Position numbers and translations under genes: made by a program. From Diploptera punctata (lineage: Eukaryota; Arthropoda; Insecta; Blattodea; Blaberidae), in assembly GCA_030220185.1 (NCBI GenBank), contig JASPKZ010002333.1, forward strand, positions 1,116,001 to 1,180,000: a stretch of DNA of 64,000 nucleotides, read 5' to 3'. Numbering within the stretch: the first letter of the stretch is position 1; every line of letters starts with the position of its first letter. The notes under the pieces were generated by a model, which saw nothing but the letters and a program-made list of their open reading frames with translations, ran no database searches and had not been told where the DNA came from. Positions 32,701-45,800 of this stretch are shown piece after piece.

Positions 32701-35700
32701 GCAACTGTACTTGTAGAGGTTTACATTTTGCATTTTTTAGAACCAGTATCCATACTTTGTTGACTTTTAATGATTCTTCTTTTCTAATGAAACTGTTTTT
32801 ATGTTTGAATATTTCGATGGCTTCTCATTGTAGATGGGTGAAATAGTGTGTGCAGTTAGATAATATGTCTGTATTCTGATATTGTAATCTGTGGCCATCA
32901 AGTAAAGAGTGTTCTGCTACTGCTGATTTTCCATTTGTTTAAGATGACTGTATCTTTCGTGCTTCTTAAGTCTGGTTGCGATGCTGCGTTTAGTGGTGCC
33001 TATATACACTTTTCCACAACTGCATGGTATCCTGTATATGCCTGCTGTCTGATGAGGATGGATTTGATCCTTTATAGGTCTGAGAAGGTTCTTGATTTTC
33101 TTGGTAGGCCTGTATACTGTCTTTATGTATTCTTTCTTTAGTAGTTTTCCAAAGCAGTCCATTACATTCTTGATGAATGGTAAAAATGCCCTGGTTGAAG
33201 TATTTCCCTCTGATTCCTTGCTGCTGCTGTTGCTGTTGTATCATCTGGGATGATTGGCTCGGTTGATTTCTTTCCTGGTGTATCCATTGGCTGTGAATAC
33301 CGTATGGAGGTGTTGAAGTTCCGTTTTTAATAAATCTGGATGACAAAGTTTTTTGGCTCAATCTGTCAATGATTTGATGATTCCAAATTTTTGTTTAGGG
33401 TGATGATTCGAGGTTTTATGAAGATACCTGTCCGTGTGGGTAGGTTTTCTGTAGATAGTGTGATAAATATTGCTGTCTTCTTCCCTTTTGATCAGGATAT
33501 CTAGGAATGCTATGCTGTTATCCATTTCTTTTTCTACGGTGAATTGTATACTGGAGTTTATGTTGTTGATGTGTGTCAGAAATTCATCTAATTTCTCTTC
33601 CCCATGGTTCCAGATTACAAAGGTGTCGTCTACATATCGAAGCCATATCTTGGGTTTGAGAGGTGTCGTATCTAAGCATATTTGCTCAAAGTTTTCCATG
33701 AAGAAATTGGCAACTACTGGGCTCAAGGGGCTGCCCACAGCTACTCCATCTATTTTCTCGTAGAAGTAGTTGTTGAATAGAAAATAGCTGGTGGTTAAGC
33801 AGTGTTCTAAAAGTTTTGTGATGTTTTGAGGAAACTTGGCAGCAATGAGGTGAATAGTCTCATTTATTGGAACTTTGGTGAATAGTGAGATCACGTCGAA
33901 ACTCACCACTACATCTTCAGGTTGCAGTGTTATCTCTTTTAGTTTTTCTAAGAAGTGCATTGAGTCTTTGACATAAGTGTCACTGTTGTTAGTTTGTGGT
34001 TTCAATACTGCAGAGAGATATCTAGCCAGGTTGTAAGTAGGTGATCCTATTTGGCTGACGATCGATCCTAAAGGTGTATTTTCCTTATGAATTTTAGGCA
34101 ATCCGTATAGTCTGTCTTGGTGGCTGGGCTTCGTTCTTCTGAAGTTCTTTCTTCATGTCGTCGGGAAGCAAGGAGGCCTTAATTAATTTGTTGGTTTCTC
34201 ATAGTATCCATTTAGTTGGGTCGTCTGAGAGCTTACGGTAGTTAACAGGATTGAGTAACTCGGTGATTTTTCGGTTGTATTCTTCTGTGTCGATAATAAC
34301 TGTAGAATTTCCTTTGTCCGCCGGTAGAATAATAATTATTTCATCCGTTTTTAAGGTTTTAATAGCCTTCCTTTCTTCCGTGGTGAGATCGTGTTTAGCT
34401 TTTGGAGCTTTTCTTAGAATGCTAGAGACTTCGTTGCGGATTGTTTTGGCCTTTTCCTCTGGTAACACTCCTATAGCAGATTCGACATTAGAAATTATTT
34501 CTTCGACAGGTATAGCTGAAGGTGTAACTCATTGGAACAATGGAAGTCCATACCGCTGACCAATCAGAAGGCAGATATAACGTATAGTCGACTAGACCAT
34601 CAAACAGCAATCTCATTGGAGCATTGGAAGTCCCTAACGCTGACCAATCAGAAGGCAGATATAACTTACGAACACCTCGCAGTGAACGTATAAATAGGAC
34701 AGACAATGGACAGAATTGCCAGTCTCAAGACAACCCTTGAGGATGCCAGACGCAGTCTCTGGCGAAACGTCGGGGGAACTACAAGCCTCACGACCACGGC
34801 CTACAGCCCGAAAATCTTCATCAAGATCATCATAGCAACTCCGGCCGTGAAAGTCTACGTGAATACATCAATAAAAATTGTTTCTTGTAGAAATAATTTC
34901 ACATTTATTCACTGTCAATTAAAGTAAATTCTTTTCTTGTCTGGAATCAATTACTCTTGTATTAAATATTACATTTTATCTTGAGAACTCTTCTTGCTTC
35001 TATCTTTGAGGAAAGTTATATGCAGAATGACTAGTATAATTCTTTTATAATTTTAAAGGACATTATTACATCACATGATGGTGATTTTAAATTCTGTTGG
35101 TTAATAGTCCATTAAATATAAGGTTTAAATTTGATTTATTAAACATGAAAGTTAATTGTTTTAACATTCAATCAGAATTTAGTATACTTTTATTTAAAAA
35201 TATGAAGTTAAGCAGGTGTTCTTATTATAGTTATAACAGATTGCATTTTCACTATCAATCAAATAATTGAGAAACATAGAGAATATAATCTACCAACTTT
35301 TATGGCATTTATAGATCCTGAAAAGGCATTTGACAAAGTTAACAGAAATATATTTAATTAATGTTGGGAAGTAAACATTATGAGGTATAATCATTAAAAT
35401 TCATCGGAGAACATATTGTTTAAACAACTCACCTCATAGGATTCATGCTTCCATGATATCGCGATTTCAAACATAATCATGTTCATCGTCAGTCGGAGTC
35501 ATGGAAGCATGACTCCTATGAGGCGAGTTGTTTAAACAATATGTTCTCCGATGAATTTTAATTAACAGAAATAAATTGTGGAATATAATGAAAGAGAAAG
35601 GAGTACCTCAGCACCTAATAACTGCAATAAAAAGTCTATATGTAGAAAATAAAATCACAATAGAAACTGGAGGCAAAAATAAAAACAATATAACAGCAAC

Positions 35701-36797
35701 AATAAATAGAGGTGTAAGACAGGGATGTCCACTCTCATCCTCCCTTATAATATTTATATTGATGATATCATATATAATTGGCAGATAGATTTGGACTCAC
35801 ATTTCGAAATAAGATGTTAGATACCTTACTTTTTGCAGACGACCAAGTTCTAATATCTAGTTCAGAAGATGGTCTACAGAAATCACTCTTTCAGTTAAAT
35901 AACATTATACAGAAATATAATTTCAAAATATCAATAAGTAAAACGAAAATCCTAGCTTTTAAGGGATCAGATACCGTAAGAGCTAAAATAATTCTGGAGG
36001 GGAAACCCATTAAACAAGTGAACCATTTTAAATACCTGGGTTATGAAATCTCCTATTTTAAAAATGAAAATCTATTTAACAAACTTAATAAATTTAATTA
36101 TATATGTGGAACAATCAAAAGGATATTTAAAAGCACAAGAAAAGAAACAAAACTAAAATTTTATATAGTGGCAGTCCCCTTACTATTGTATGGTAGTGAA
36201 TTTTGGGTTTTAACTAAAAGAGAAGAGAAGATCATAGAAGCAGCTGAAATGAGATTTCTGAGAAGTGTGGATGGTTGCAAACTTCTAGATAAGAGAAGAA
36301 GTGAAGATGTTAGAAATGAGCTAAATATCTTTAAACTCTTAGATAGAATAAAAGAATCTAGAAAAAACTGGAAAGAACATGTTCAAAGAATGGAAGATGA
36401 TCGCATTCCCAAAATTATACTCAAATACAAACCAAAAGGACGCAGGAATGTTGGTAGACCGAAGAAGAGATGGATCCAACTTTTGAATGAGAATCTATGA
36501 GACTGGAACAAGCCACATGGGCTTAATCCGTGATTGTTGATGATGATGATGACAAAAAGCTTTATAATTATGACAACAATGACTTAAAACAATTTTTAAA
36601 AGCATTATTTAGAAAGACTTATGTAATACAATTTCTTTAATTGTTACTGAGACATTTTTATTCAACAATAAACAACAATGAATTATTTAGATGTTTTTCT
36701 TTATTTAAGTTATATTTAAATTTTAAAAGAATTTTAAAATACAAAATTACTAACTTAAACTTTTATATTTATTATGATATTAAAATCCTGTTTTTGC

Positions 36798-36828
<31 letters not shown>

Positions 36829-39800
36829 TCTGTTCATGTAAATGTAGTTATAAGAAAAGCTAAAATGTCAACAAATTACACTGAAAGAACCCTTTTTCCA
36901 AAGTTTTAAATGACATATTTTTATATATTCTTAGCTATAATACATGTTTCACAAACATAGTGCATAATTTTATATATTTTAATATTATTGCAGAATTATA
37001 AATTTCTTTCAATCCCATTCATGTTCGTTTCTTAGCAAGAAAGGAAAAACAAATTGTAAGTTTTATTATTGTACTTTTCATATGTTGTCATCAATCCTAT
37101 ACATTTTCGTTACATTCAAAACTAAATTGCTTTGAGTTTAATGCAAACAACAATGGCTCATTTTAAAAGTTTTCCATTTTGGTTCTCAAATGCTTCAGAA
37201 TTTGTAACAGTCAGTTGCATTTAAGTTGGCCGGTTGGGTCTTCATTGTCATCAAAGCTGAAAGCATGAATTTCTATTGACAGTGCTTTAACCATTGATGG
37301 TTAAACAGTCCTCTCCCAAACTTGTGATAAATTGTATAAGTCATATGATGAAATCTCAAATTGAACAACATTTACGAAGGAATCTGCATATTAAAAATAA
37401 ACAATGGGTCTTCAAAGAAACAGATACTACTTATGTAGTAGCAATGGAAGCCTACATCATATAATAGTGAATTTTTACAAAGAACTGTGTATGGCATTGG
37501 TTGTAGGGAACATACCCTGAAAAAAACTTCATGTACCTGAAATTAAACATTTCTTACAAAAATACTGCAACTGCAACATTCCCGACAAGTCCATTCCGAG
37601 GAAGAATTACTTTGATTCTTGTTATGTTGACATAATAGAAAAAAATCAGAGCTGACATAGACAAATCACTTATATGATTTCTGTTGATGAGACAACAGAT
37701 GCTGCAGTCTGTTTCATTGTTAATCTAATTGTGAGCAAATTGGACTCTGAAGCTGCATCAAAACCCTATTTAATTTACAGTAAACCTTTGGAGGCAACAA
37801 ATAGTTCAACAATTGCTAGATTCATTAACCCATTCAAATCGGATGATGAATTGAGCTTTCATGATGTTTTTAGGGTTTAAGAATTGTATGACGACCTGTG
37901 GTCGCGTAGCGTAGAGATCGAAAAAACACTGTTTTAGTTTATTTTGTTGCTCATAAATGTCTATTACATAAACTTTTTCTTGTTTTACACTTTTGCAGGA
38001 ATGTTTTTTAACACCCTCTATGCCATTTTAAGAGTTTCTGGAAGAAATTTTGCCCTAAAAAAAGTTACAATAGTAAGAAAAATGGTGCCAAGGAAGATTA
38101 AGGATAATGATAGTGATGGAATTAGAAAATTATTAGAGTATGAATTATGTGGTAACTCTGAAGTTTCTGATATAGATGAGAGGAATAATAATGAATCTGT
38201 AAGTGATTCAGAAGCAACTTCTGCTGAAGAAGAAACCGTGAAAGTGATAATGAATTTATTGTCCCACCACCTGCGAAAAAACAGCCTTACCACGCTAAGT
38301 GGAAGTGGGTGAAATTTAAAAATTTACCCTGTTATATTTCTATTTAGTGGTGATAGTGGTGTTGCAATGGAATTAAAAATAGATAGGAGTCTCAATCTCC
38401 ATCTGAACTGCAACCCATTCATATGCAAGGGAACAGTTAGCAAATCCTGAAAGAAAGACGACGATAAATGGTTTGATGTGACAGAAGATGAGGAAAGGCT
38501 ATTTTTCTCCTGTGATAGTAATGTCACAAGATGTAAATCACGCTTACAACTGTACTGATCTCAAACATGCAACAACATACCAATCTATGCAGAAACAATG
38601 AATAGAGAGAAATTTCCACTTATCTCTTGTTTTCTTCATTTTGCAAATGACAGAAATGTTATTGATCTTGACAAGCTGAATAAGATCAGGCCTATTGTAA
38701 CACACTTGTCTGAGAAATTCAGTAATCTATACTCACCTTGCATAGGACATAGTATTTTATTTATTTAACCTTATGGAATTAAGACCGTTAGGTCTTCTCA
38801 TCCACTTCACCAGGGTTAAATTATACATACAATAAGAATTATGATTGATACATATTAGATATAAACTACACAATACAATATAAATTTGACAAGGGTAAGA
38901 AAGAAAAATAGTAATAATAATAATAATAATAATAGTAATAATAATGATGATAATAACCAAAATAATAACCTATAATTAGATTACGTAAATTCTTGGTAAA
39001 GAAAGTGTAAAATATGAAGAACAATATATTATATTGTCTAAGGAAATACGAAGCGAGTCTCTTTTTAAACTGTTTTTGAGTCTGGCAGTCCTTGATATAC
39101 GAGGGGAGGGAATTCCAGAGTCGCGTGGTTGAAACAAGGAAGGATGAGGAATAGTGAGATGTTCGATGTAGAGGAACAGCTAGAGTTAAATTTTCTCTCG
39201 ATCGTGTGTTTAAGTTATGGTGGGAGGATAGCGAATGAAAGCGAGTAGAAATATAAAGGGGTGATGAGGTGGACAAAGTGTTGTATAAGAAGCAGAGGCA
39301 ATGTATCTTTCGCCTGTCTTCCAATCGGAGCCAAGACAACATTTCAAATACTGGAGTTATGTGGTCTGATTTACGGAGGTTGAATATATATCGTGCACAA
39401 GCATTATGAACTCGTTGTAGTCTTTGTCCGAATGTAATATTCATGTCAGTTAAGAGTAAGTCACAATAATCGAAATGCGGCATAATCAAAGTTGAGACAA
39501 GTACTTTTTTCAATGAAGAAGGAAGGAAATTTTTCAAACGTTTTAGGGAATGGAAGATTGAATATATTTTTTTACAAGTTTCTCTTAAATGAACCTGCCA
39601 ATTAAGATTTTGGTCGAAATATACACCAAGATTTTTCATGGAAGGTTTAAACGGAATTTCAGTTTGATTTATATTTACAGAAATTATCGATGAATAATCA
39701 ATTTTGTTTAATAGACTTTGATGGCCGATGACAATTGCTTGTGACTTCTCAGGATTTATAATAAGGTCTGTTTGTTTTGTCCATGTTGCTATGGAGTCAA

Positions 39801-42800
39801 GATCTTCATTAAGTTGTTTAATTGTATCGCTAATCAGTTCCGGTCTAGTATGTATATAAAGTTGTAAGTCATCAGCATAGATATGATATTTGCAATGCTT
39901 AATGCAGTCACTTATGTTGTTGATGTATATAGAAAACAAAATTGGAGCTAATACTGATCCTTGCAGTACTCCGCACTCTCACTGACCTCCATGAAGAAAA
40001 ACGATCACCTACAACAACGCATTGTTGGCGGCCAGTAAGGTAGGAGTGGAACCACTGAATCGAATTTTCAGAAAAAAATTAGTAACTTAAATTTTGACAG
40101 TAAAATGTTTGTATTAACTGTGTCAAAAGCTCTGGAAAAGTCGATTAGAGTTAGGATTGTCAATTTACTCTGATCCATAGCCTCACATATGTCCTCAGTA
40201 ATGTTAAGTAATGCGGATGCCGTGCTGTAACCAGCCCGAAATCCTGATTGGTAAGAGTCAAGAAGTTCGTGTTCATTTAAATAGTTGGTTAGTTGTTTAT
40301 TTATAATCCGTTCCAGTGCTTTTGATAAGGTAGGTAAGATACTGATAGGTCTATAAGGTTGAGGGAAAGAAGGAGTGTTTACTTTGGGGATAGGACGTAC
40401 ATATATTTTCTTTCGTATGTTAGGGTATGTTGCAGTCATGATAGAGGCATTATTAATATGGTCTTCACCTATGGCTTTAGATTTAATTTCCCTCAATGCT
40501 TTCTTTATGTCATCAGTATTTATGTAAGAAAAGAAAAACTTATCTCGTGTGGGAGCAAGTTCAGTCGGTCTGTTGTCAGAGCAGTCTATCGTAATAGTGT
40601 TACCTGTCTTAATGTTTGTAAAGTATTGTACTGGATGAGAGCCTCATGAAATTCACAGATAAATTATTGTTCTCCAGTGTAACCGTTCTAAGCATTCTAA
40701 AGTTATAAAAAATATGCGAGTCGTGTACTGGATATTGTCATTCTTTTAAAATGTATATTGGAGATGACATTAGTGATTCTACTCTTCCTGCCAGTACAAA
40801 CGTAATGGACATGAGTCAACCATTGTTAGACCGAGGTCACACTCTCTTCTTAGACAATTTAGATCTTTGTAAAAAAATATATCATAATGTATTCGGCACT
40901 GTTAGACCAATTAGAAGAGAGATGCCCAGCGATATTTCCAAAAGAAATTGAAGCCTGATGAATATGAAATCTATTCAGCTCATCATATAAACCTGTGTGT
41001 AAAGTGGAAGGACAACAAATATCTTCATTTTCTCTCATCTAACTCAATCAGCTGACATTAGGGGCACAGGAAAATTAAAAAGAAAGAGAGGTCAACAGCC
41101 AAGAGAGGAAAGAAAGAAAGCAGCTTGTACCATCGAATACCAGAAGAAGGTGTAAGATCTCCAGGATCAAGAAACTGTCCTTCTATCTTTCATGAGAAGG
41201 ACAGTCAAGGAGTATTGAAATATATATTTTTATTTACTTGATATATGTGTTTACAACTCATCATAGTTCACAACAAGCTGTCAGCAACCCAGCTGCTTGA
41301 ATTCATATGCCTGACTATGATGTACGAGGCCAACCTTCATCTAGCGCTACACCCCTAAGACTACAAGCAAAAATTAGTGTTATTTTTAAATGCCATGCAG
41401 TAGGAGTAGGTTCTTGGGATTTAAATCTGGTTTATTGGGTAGTACAGCTGGACTTTAAATGAGAGATGGATGGGTTAATAAAGGTACTATGGCTACATTG
41501 CATAAAAGAAGAGAGGGTCCTATTGTTGTACACAGATGCAGCTCCATACATGTTGAAAGCAGGGAAATTGCTTACTGTATATTATCCAAACTTAGTGCAC
41601 GTTACATGTACGGCTCATGTTTGCAATGAGTGGCAGAAACAGTTAGACATAAATTCCCATAAGTAAATACACTGATATCAGCAATAAAGAAGACTTTCTT
41701 GAAATGCCCTTATTGTGTACAATGTTACAAGCAGCAATTACAACCTGATGTACCTCTGCCCCCAGAACCAGTGGTAACAAGGTAGGCAACATGGATTGAA
41801 GCTGTGATTTTCTACAGTAAGCATTTCGAAACTGTGAAGTCAGTGATGAAGAACTTTTTTTTCTGATACTTCAGTGTCTGTGAGTGAATCCTTGTCAGCA
41901 TTCAACAGTTGTAAAATGCTCAGTTCAGTTTCATACATTGCTAGTCGCTTCAGCTGACTTCCTGACAGTATCAAGATACTGGTGACTTTAAAAAATGCCT
42001 CTCCAGGAAGCTGTGGGAATAATGGAAGATGCAGTTCAAAAGTGTTGTATCAGTGTTGATTGTGCATACACAAATCTTGTTATTTTGTCTTGCTTATTTA
42101 ATGGTGAAATTGTAAAAACCCCTGAGATTATTATTCCTAACACAATCCCTCTATAAATATTCACCGTTGACTTCTTGCACAGTTGAGTGACCTTCTCTAT
42201 ATATAAAACATATTGTCAGACAAAAAACTGTGCTTGACAACAGAACATTTGGAAAAGTATATAAGTATATTATAATTATTTATATATTAAATTTGGGAAT
42301 TTTTAACATTATGAGGTTCAATTAATAATAATTAAATGAATTGTGATGTTTTCTTACCTCATACATCTATGTTTCTTTTAACACAGCACTGCAGTATCGG
42401 CGACACTTTGTCGTCATCGTCAGCTGTTTTCACGACTGTCAATTTTTTCTCCTTTTTGCCGGTAATTATCTACACTGCCATCTGGTGTTCTTTTGAAGGA
42501 ATTCCTCTTCAAACTGCCATCTGGTGTTATTTTAAATGAATCATTTCCTAAACTGCTATCTGTTGTATTTTTGAAGAACTTTGTAATCAAGCTTGGTTCT
42601 TCCGGAATCTCAAAGTTCATAGTTCTAGTATGGTTTTTTTGAATATATATTTTTTCCCAAACTGTTAAATCCAAAGGTTTAGATAGATGTTTTAAAAGTT
42701 TTGCTTCTTTTTCAATCCTATGATGCTCTAATAAACTATGTGCTGCTATAGCTGATTTTACAATTTCTCCATTCTTCATGTTTCTGAAGTGCTCTTTTTT

Positions 42801-45800
42801 TACGAGTTTCCAAGTTCCTTTTTGTTTTTCCTATATATATCTTGTTGCAATCTTTGCAATCAATTTGATAAATCCCAGATACTGCAGTGCTGTGTTAAAA
42901 GAAACATAGATGTATGAGGTAAGAAAACATCACGATTCATTTAATTAATATTATAATTAATTGTGCACATACCGTTTCAATGTGATTTAATCATTTGAAT
43001 GGGAGACACTTGTACTTCTGTACTTTGTAGCAGAAGTGAACTGATAGAATTAACATAGAGATTTGACAGCCTACCTATGAACTTCTATTTTGTAGTAAGG
43101 AAATGAAAATTTGAATTTTACATATAATTGGTTCATTACATATTTCACTAATATTGGTTATATATTTAAGTTTATATTTCTTAATTTGACATTACATAAA
43201 ATCTGGGCCTTGTTGATAACCTGCCATACTTAAGTTGAAATGTCGGTGATGATTTTCATGAATGAATGAACATAAATCTCTCCGGTCATAGATTTACATA
43301 ACTCATCTGTGATTAAGCATCTATTATTCTAGTTTTATTTGAGGAAAAAGGAAGAAAGAGAGTATTTCAGGAACTGTATTTAGTGAAAAATTAATATTAA
43401 CATACTTGGATACTTACGGATACAAAATCTCGAGGAAGTTGTTGAGCAGTTGTTTCCCTACCATGATAATGGAAAGTTGAATACATAATTCAGACAAGCA
43501 ACCTGCAGGATCACATACATCTATTTTTAATCTTGTAAAAGGAGAACTTCTAGCGCTAGAATCACCTGGATGAACGAAAAACCGTCCCTGTAAATTATAT
43601 AAAATTTATTTTAAGCGGGGAAAAAAAAAACACAATTTCACAGATGAAATTTAAGAGAGATTAGAAAACAAAAGTTATGTAATTTTGTGCTCTTTCTTTT
43701 AATTCTGAAGAAATTGACATAACATAATGTATTTATTCCAGTGGTGTTCATTCAACCCCAGCTACCCTAGCTCTGCTGGGGTAATTACATATGTAGAATA
43801 TTCATAATTTTGGATTAAAATTAAATAATACATTTGCTAAATTTCATTCAAATCACTTACGTGTGAATATTAAAATTAAAATTTTCTGCTGCAGCAGCAG
43901 ACATGTATTACATTCAACTTGCCGGAGCCTTCTGCATTTTTTCTATATTTTTACATTATCACTACTAAAACCAGCTACTATGTTACAGATTAATTCACGC
44001 AAACACATATCATATATTTCAAAATGAGGCTACTAGACTAGCAATAATCCATGGTGGATGAAGTTTGTGTCTAAAGCCATAAATTTTTTATTGATTAGCA
44101 GCTAACTGGTCCTAACTACATCACAATTCAAATAAGAAATGTGCAAGTTAACCGATAACCATGGAACATGTAGGAAGTTTTTACCTATTGATTCATAAAC
44201 CATTACTTTGACATTATTGGCTGATACAAGACAAGAAATGTGATTGGTTGATTTGGGAAGTGAAATTAATAAATAATATTATTTAAATTCATAACTAGAG
44301 TCCAGATATTAGGCACTTAAAAAATTCAAAATAAGCAGGCAAAAAGGCACTTAAAATTCAAAATAGGCTCTTACAAAAAAATGGACAACAACATAACTTT
44401 TTACAGTCTTACGTTAAGAATATAAACATATGCTATCAATAAGCATGCGAAGATATCAGAGATGCTTATGGAATTTGTTTTGCCTTTTTACAAAGAGCAC
44501 AACCGTTACTTGAGAATATTTCCACACTAAATTCTGCCACAAAATTGGTCAGTTTGTATTTTACTGTTGTCTGCTCTTTAGGTATCTTAAAAAAACTGTT
44601 GTAAAAGTTAAAAAAAAGTACTTGCAGCACCACTTTGTCTTTGAATCACCTATCTGTGAATGAGGAATGCAGAATGAATTCAGTGTTACCAACATCAAAA
44701 ATAGAATTGCCAGTTTCAGCACCAGTTGTGAGATAGAGAAAGAAAGCTTGAGCCATCTACCCTCTTTGTCACTCAGCAATGTTTGTATTGAAAAGAAGCA
44801 AATAACTTTTCTCCTAGCCTTAGAGCCGGAGCATAATACAATGGGAAATAACTTAGGGCTATTTCGTTTAACGGGAATTCATGAGGTGGAAAAATACAAT
44901 ATTTACCTAACGGGAGTGCATTGAGGGGGAAACCATCTACCTGCTAGGTTAGTGGTTATTGCCACTATTATCCTAAAATATTCTAAGGGAATTAATAAAA
45001 AGAACACTTGAAAACTTCTATGAAATTATTTGTGATATGAAATTTGTCCATTTCAATTGATTTCGTTGAAATACTGAGTTAATTTCGAGAAAAAATTACA
45101 AATAGGCATTTATAGGCATTATAATCTGAAATAGGCCTTTATAGGCAAAATGAACTTCATGGAAAACAACTCTAGGGTCGTTGGTATGAACTTATATGAA
45201 ATCACTTTTACAATATATAAAATATATAATTATAGGCATTTTCCCTAACATCTATTCATAACATTTCATTTATGCATATATTTTATAGAGAACACAAAGT
45301 AATAATATAAAATCAAATTATGTGGTACGCTTTGCCAGCTATGACATTCTGTTAATTTAAGAAGATTTATATTATCTAACCAATTTTGGCTAAACTACTC
45401 ATAATGTGATTTGCCAATTTACTGAAAATTAATAAGGGTGAGTGTGTAATTTATAATATACACAAGAGACTACTCGTGTAGACCTTTCCATGAGAAAAAA
45501 AACCTCATACAAAAAGGTAAGCCAACTCCAGATTTACCAGATGTAATAAAAAAAATAGCATTTACAAGGTATTTTACTTGTTTAACATATGAGAAATATT
45601 CGTGCTTAGCAGGCAGTAAACAATTTATTGCATTATTTTGTTGGAACTGTTTATTATTTGGCCAAGACAGAAATACTAGTTGGACGAAAACCAGGTACAT
45701 TAATTTGGGAAGTTTACAAAAAACAGCAGTTTTCCACGATGAAAATACTTGCCATATTACGGAATAGAGAAATTTATTTGTTGGCTTCCTTTGGCAGAAT

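Larger units (their letters stand above)
32323..34860 (-). mobile_element. Penelope-like element PLE-3, near complete, with inverted termini
   Basis: Minus-strand reverse transcriptase and GIY-YIG region. The left terminal region (32380-32720) and right terminal region (34510-34830) are reverse complements, so the terminal repeats are inverted. Each holds two copies of a unit of about 84 bp with the box gattggtcagc and a GCCAGA/TCTGGC hairpin followed by GAAACGTC. The extreme left (32323-32385) is tRNA-like (gccgtagccgagcggttaagg) and may be a separate SINE relic. Confidence 0.87.
35247..36553 (+). mobile_element. LINE-A copy 2
   Basis: Same family and same 5' region as the copy at 7993-9617 but on plus. 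It ends with gattgttgatgatgatgatg. A 211-bp PLE unit interrupts it at 35351-35561. It provides the empty-site sequence for the SINE in copy 1. Confidence 0.87.
37829..41474 (+). mobile_element. piggyBac element 3, inserted in a hAT relic
   Basis: TTAA at 37825-37828 and 41475-41478. Ends cccattcaaatcgg and the complement of agatggatggg share CCCAT. The hAT coding on the two sides rejoins (TIARFI to LIKVLWLH) with one frameshift when the element is removed. The minus-strand LINE at 38755-40640 splits the transposase. Confidence 0.85.

Noticed and set aside
32592..32846. 84-codon open frame as a gene
   Set aside because: It runs through PLE-3 terminal repeats, reading the repeated CCAAT units as protein.
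45470..45700. Possible extra anoctamin exon on minus
   Set aside because: Exons c and d join in phase without it, and its translation does not match the family.
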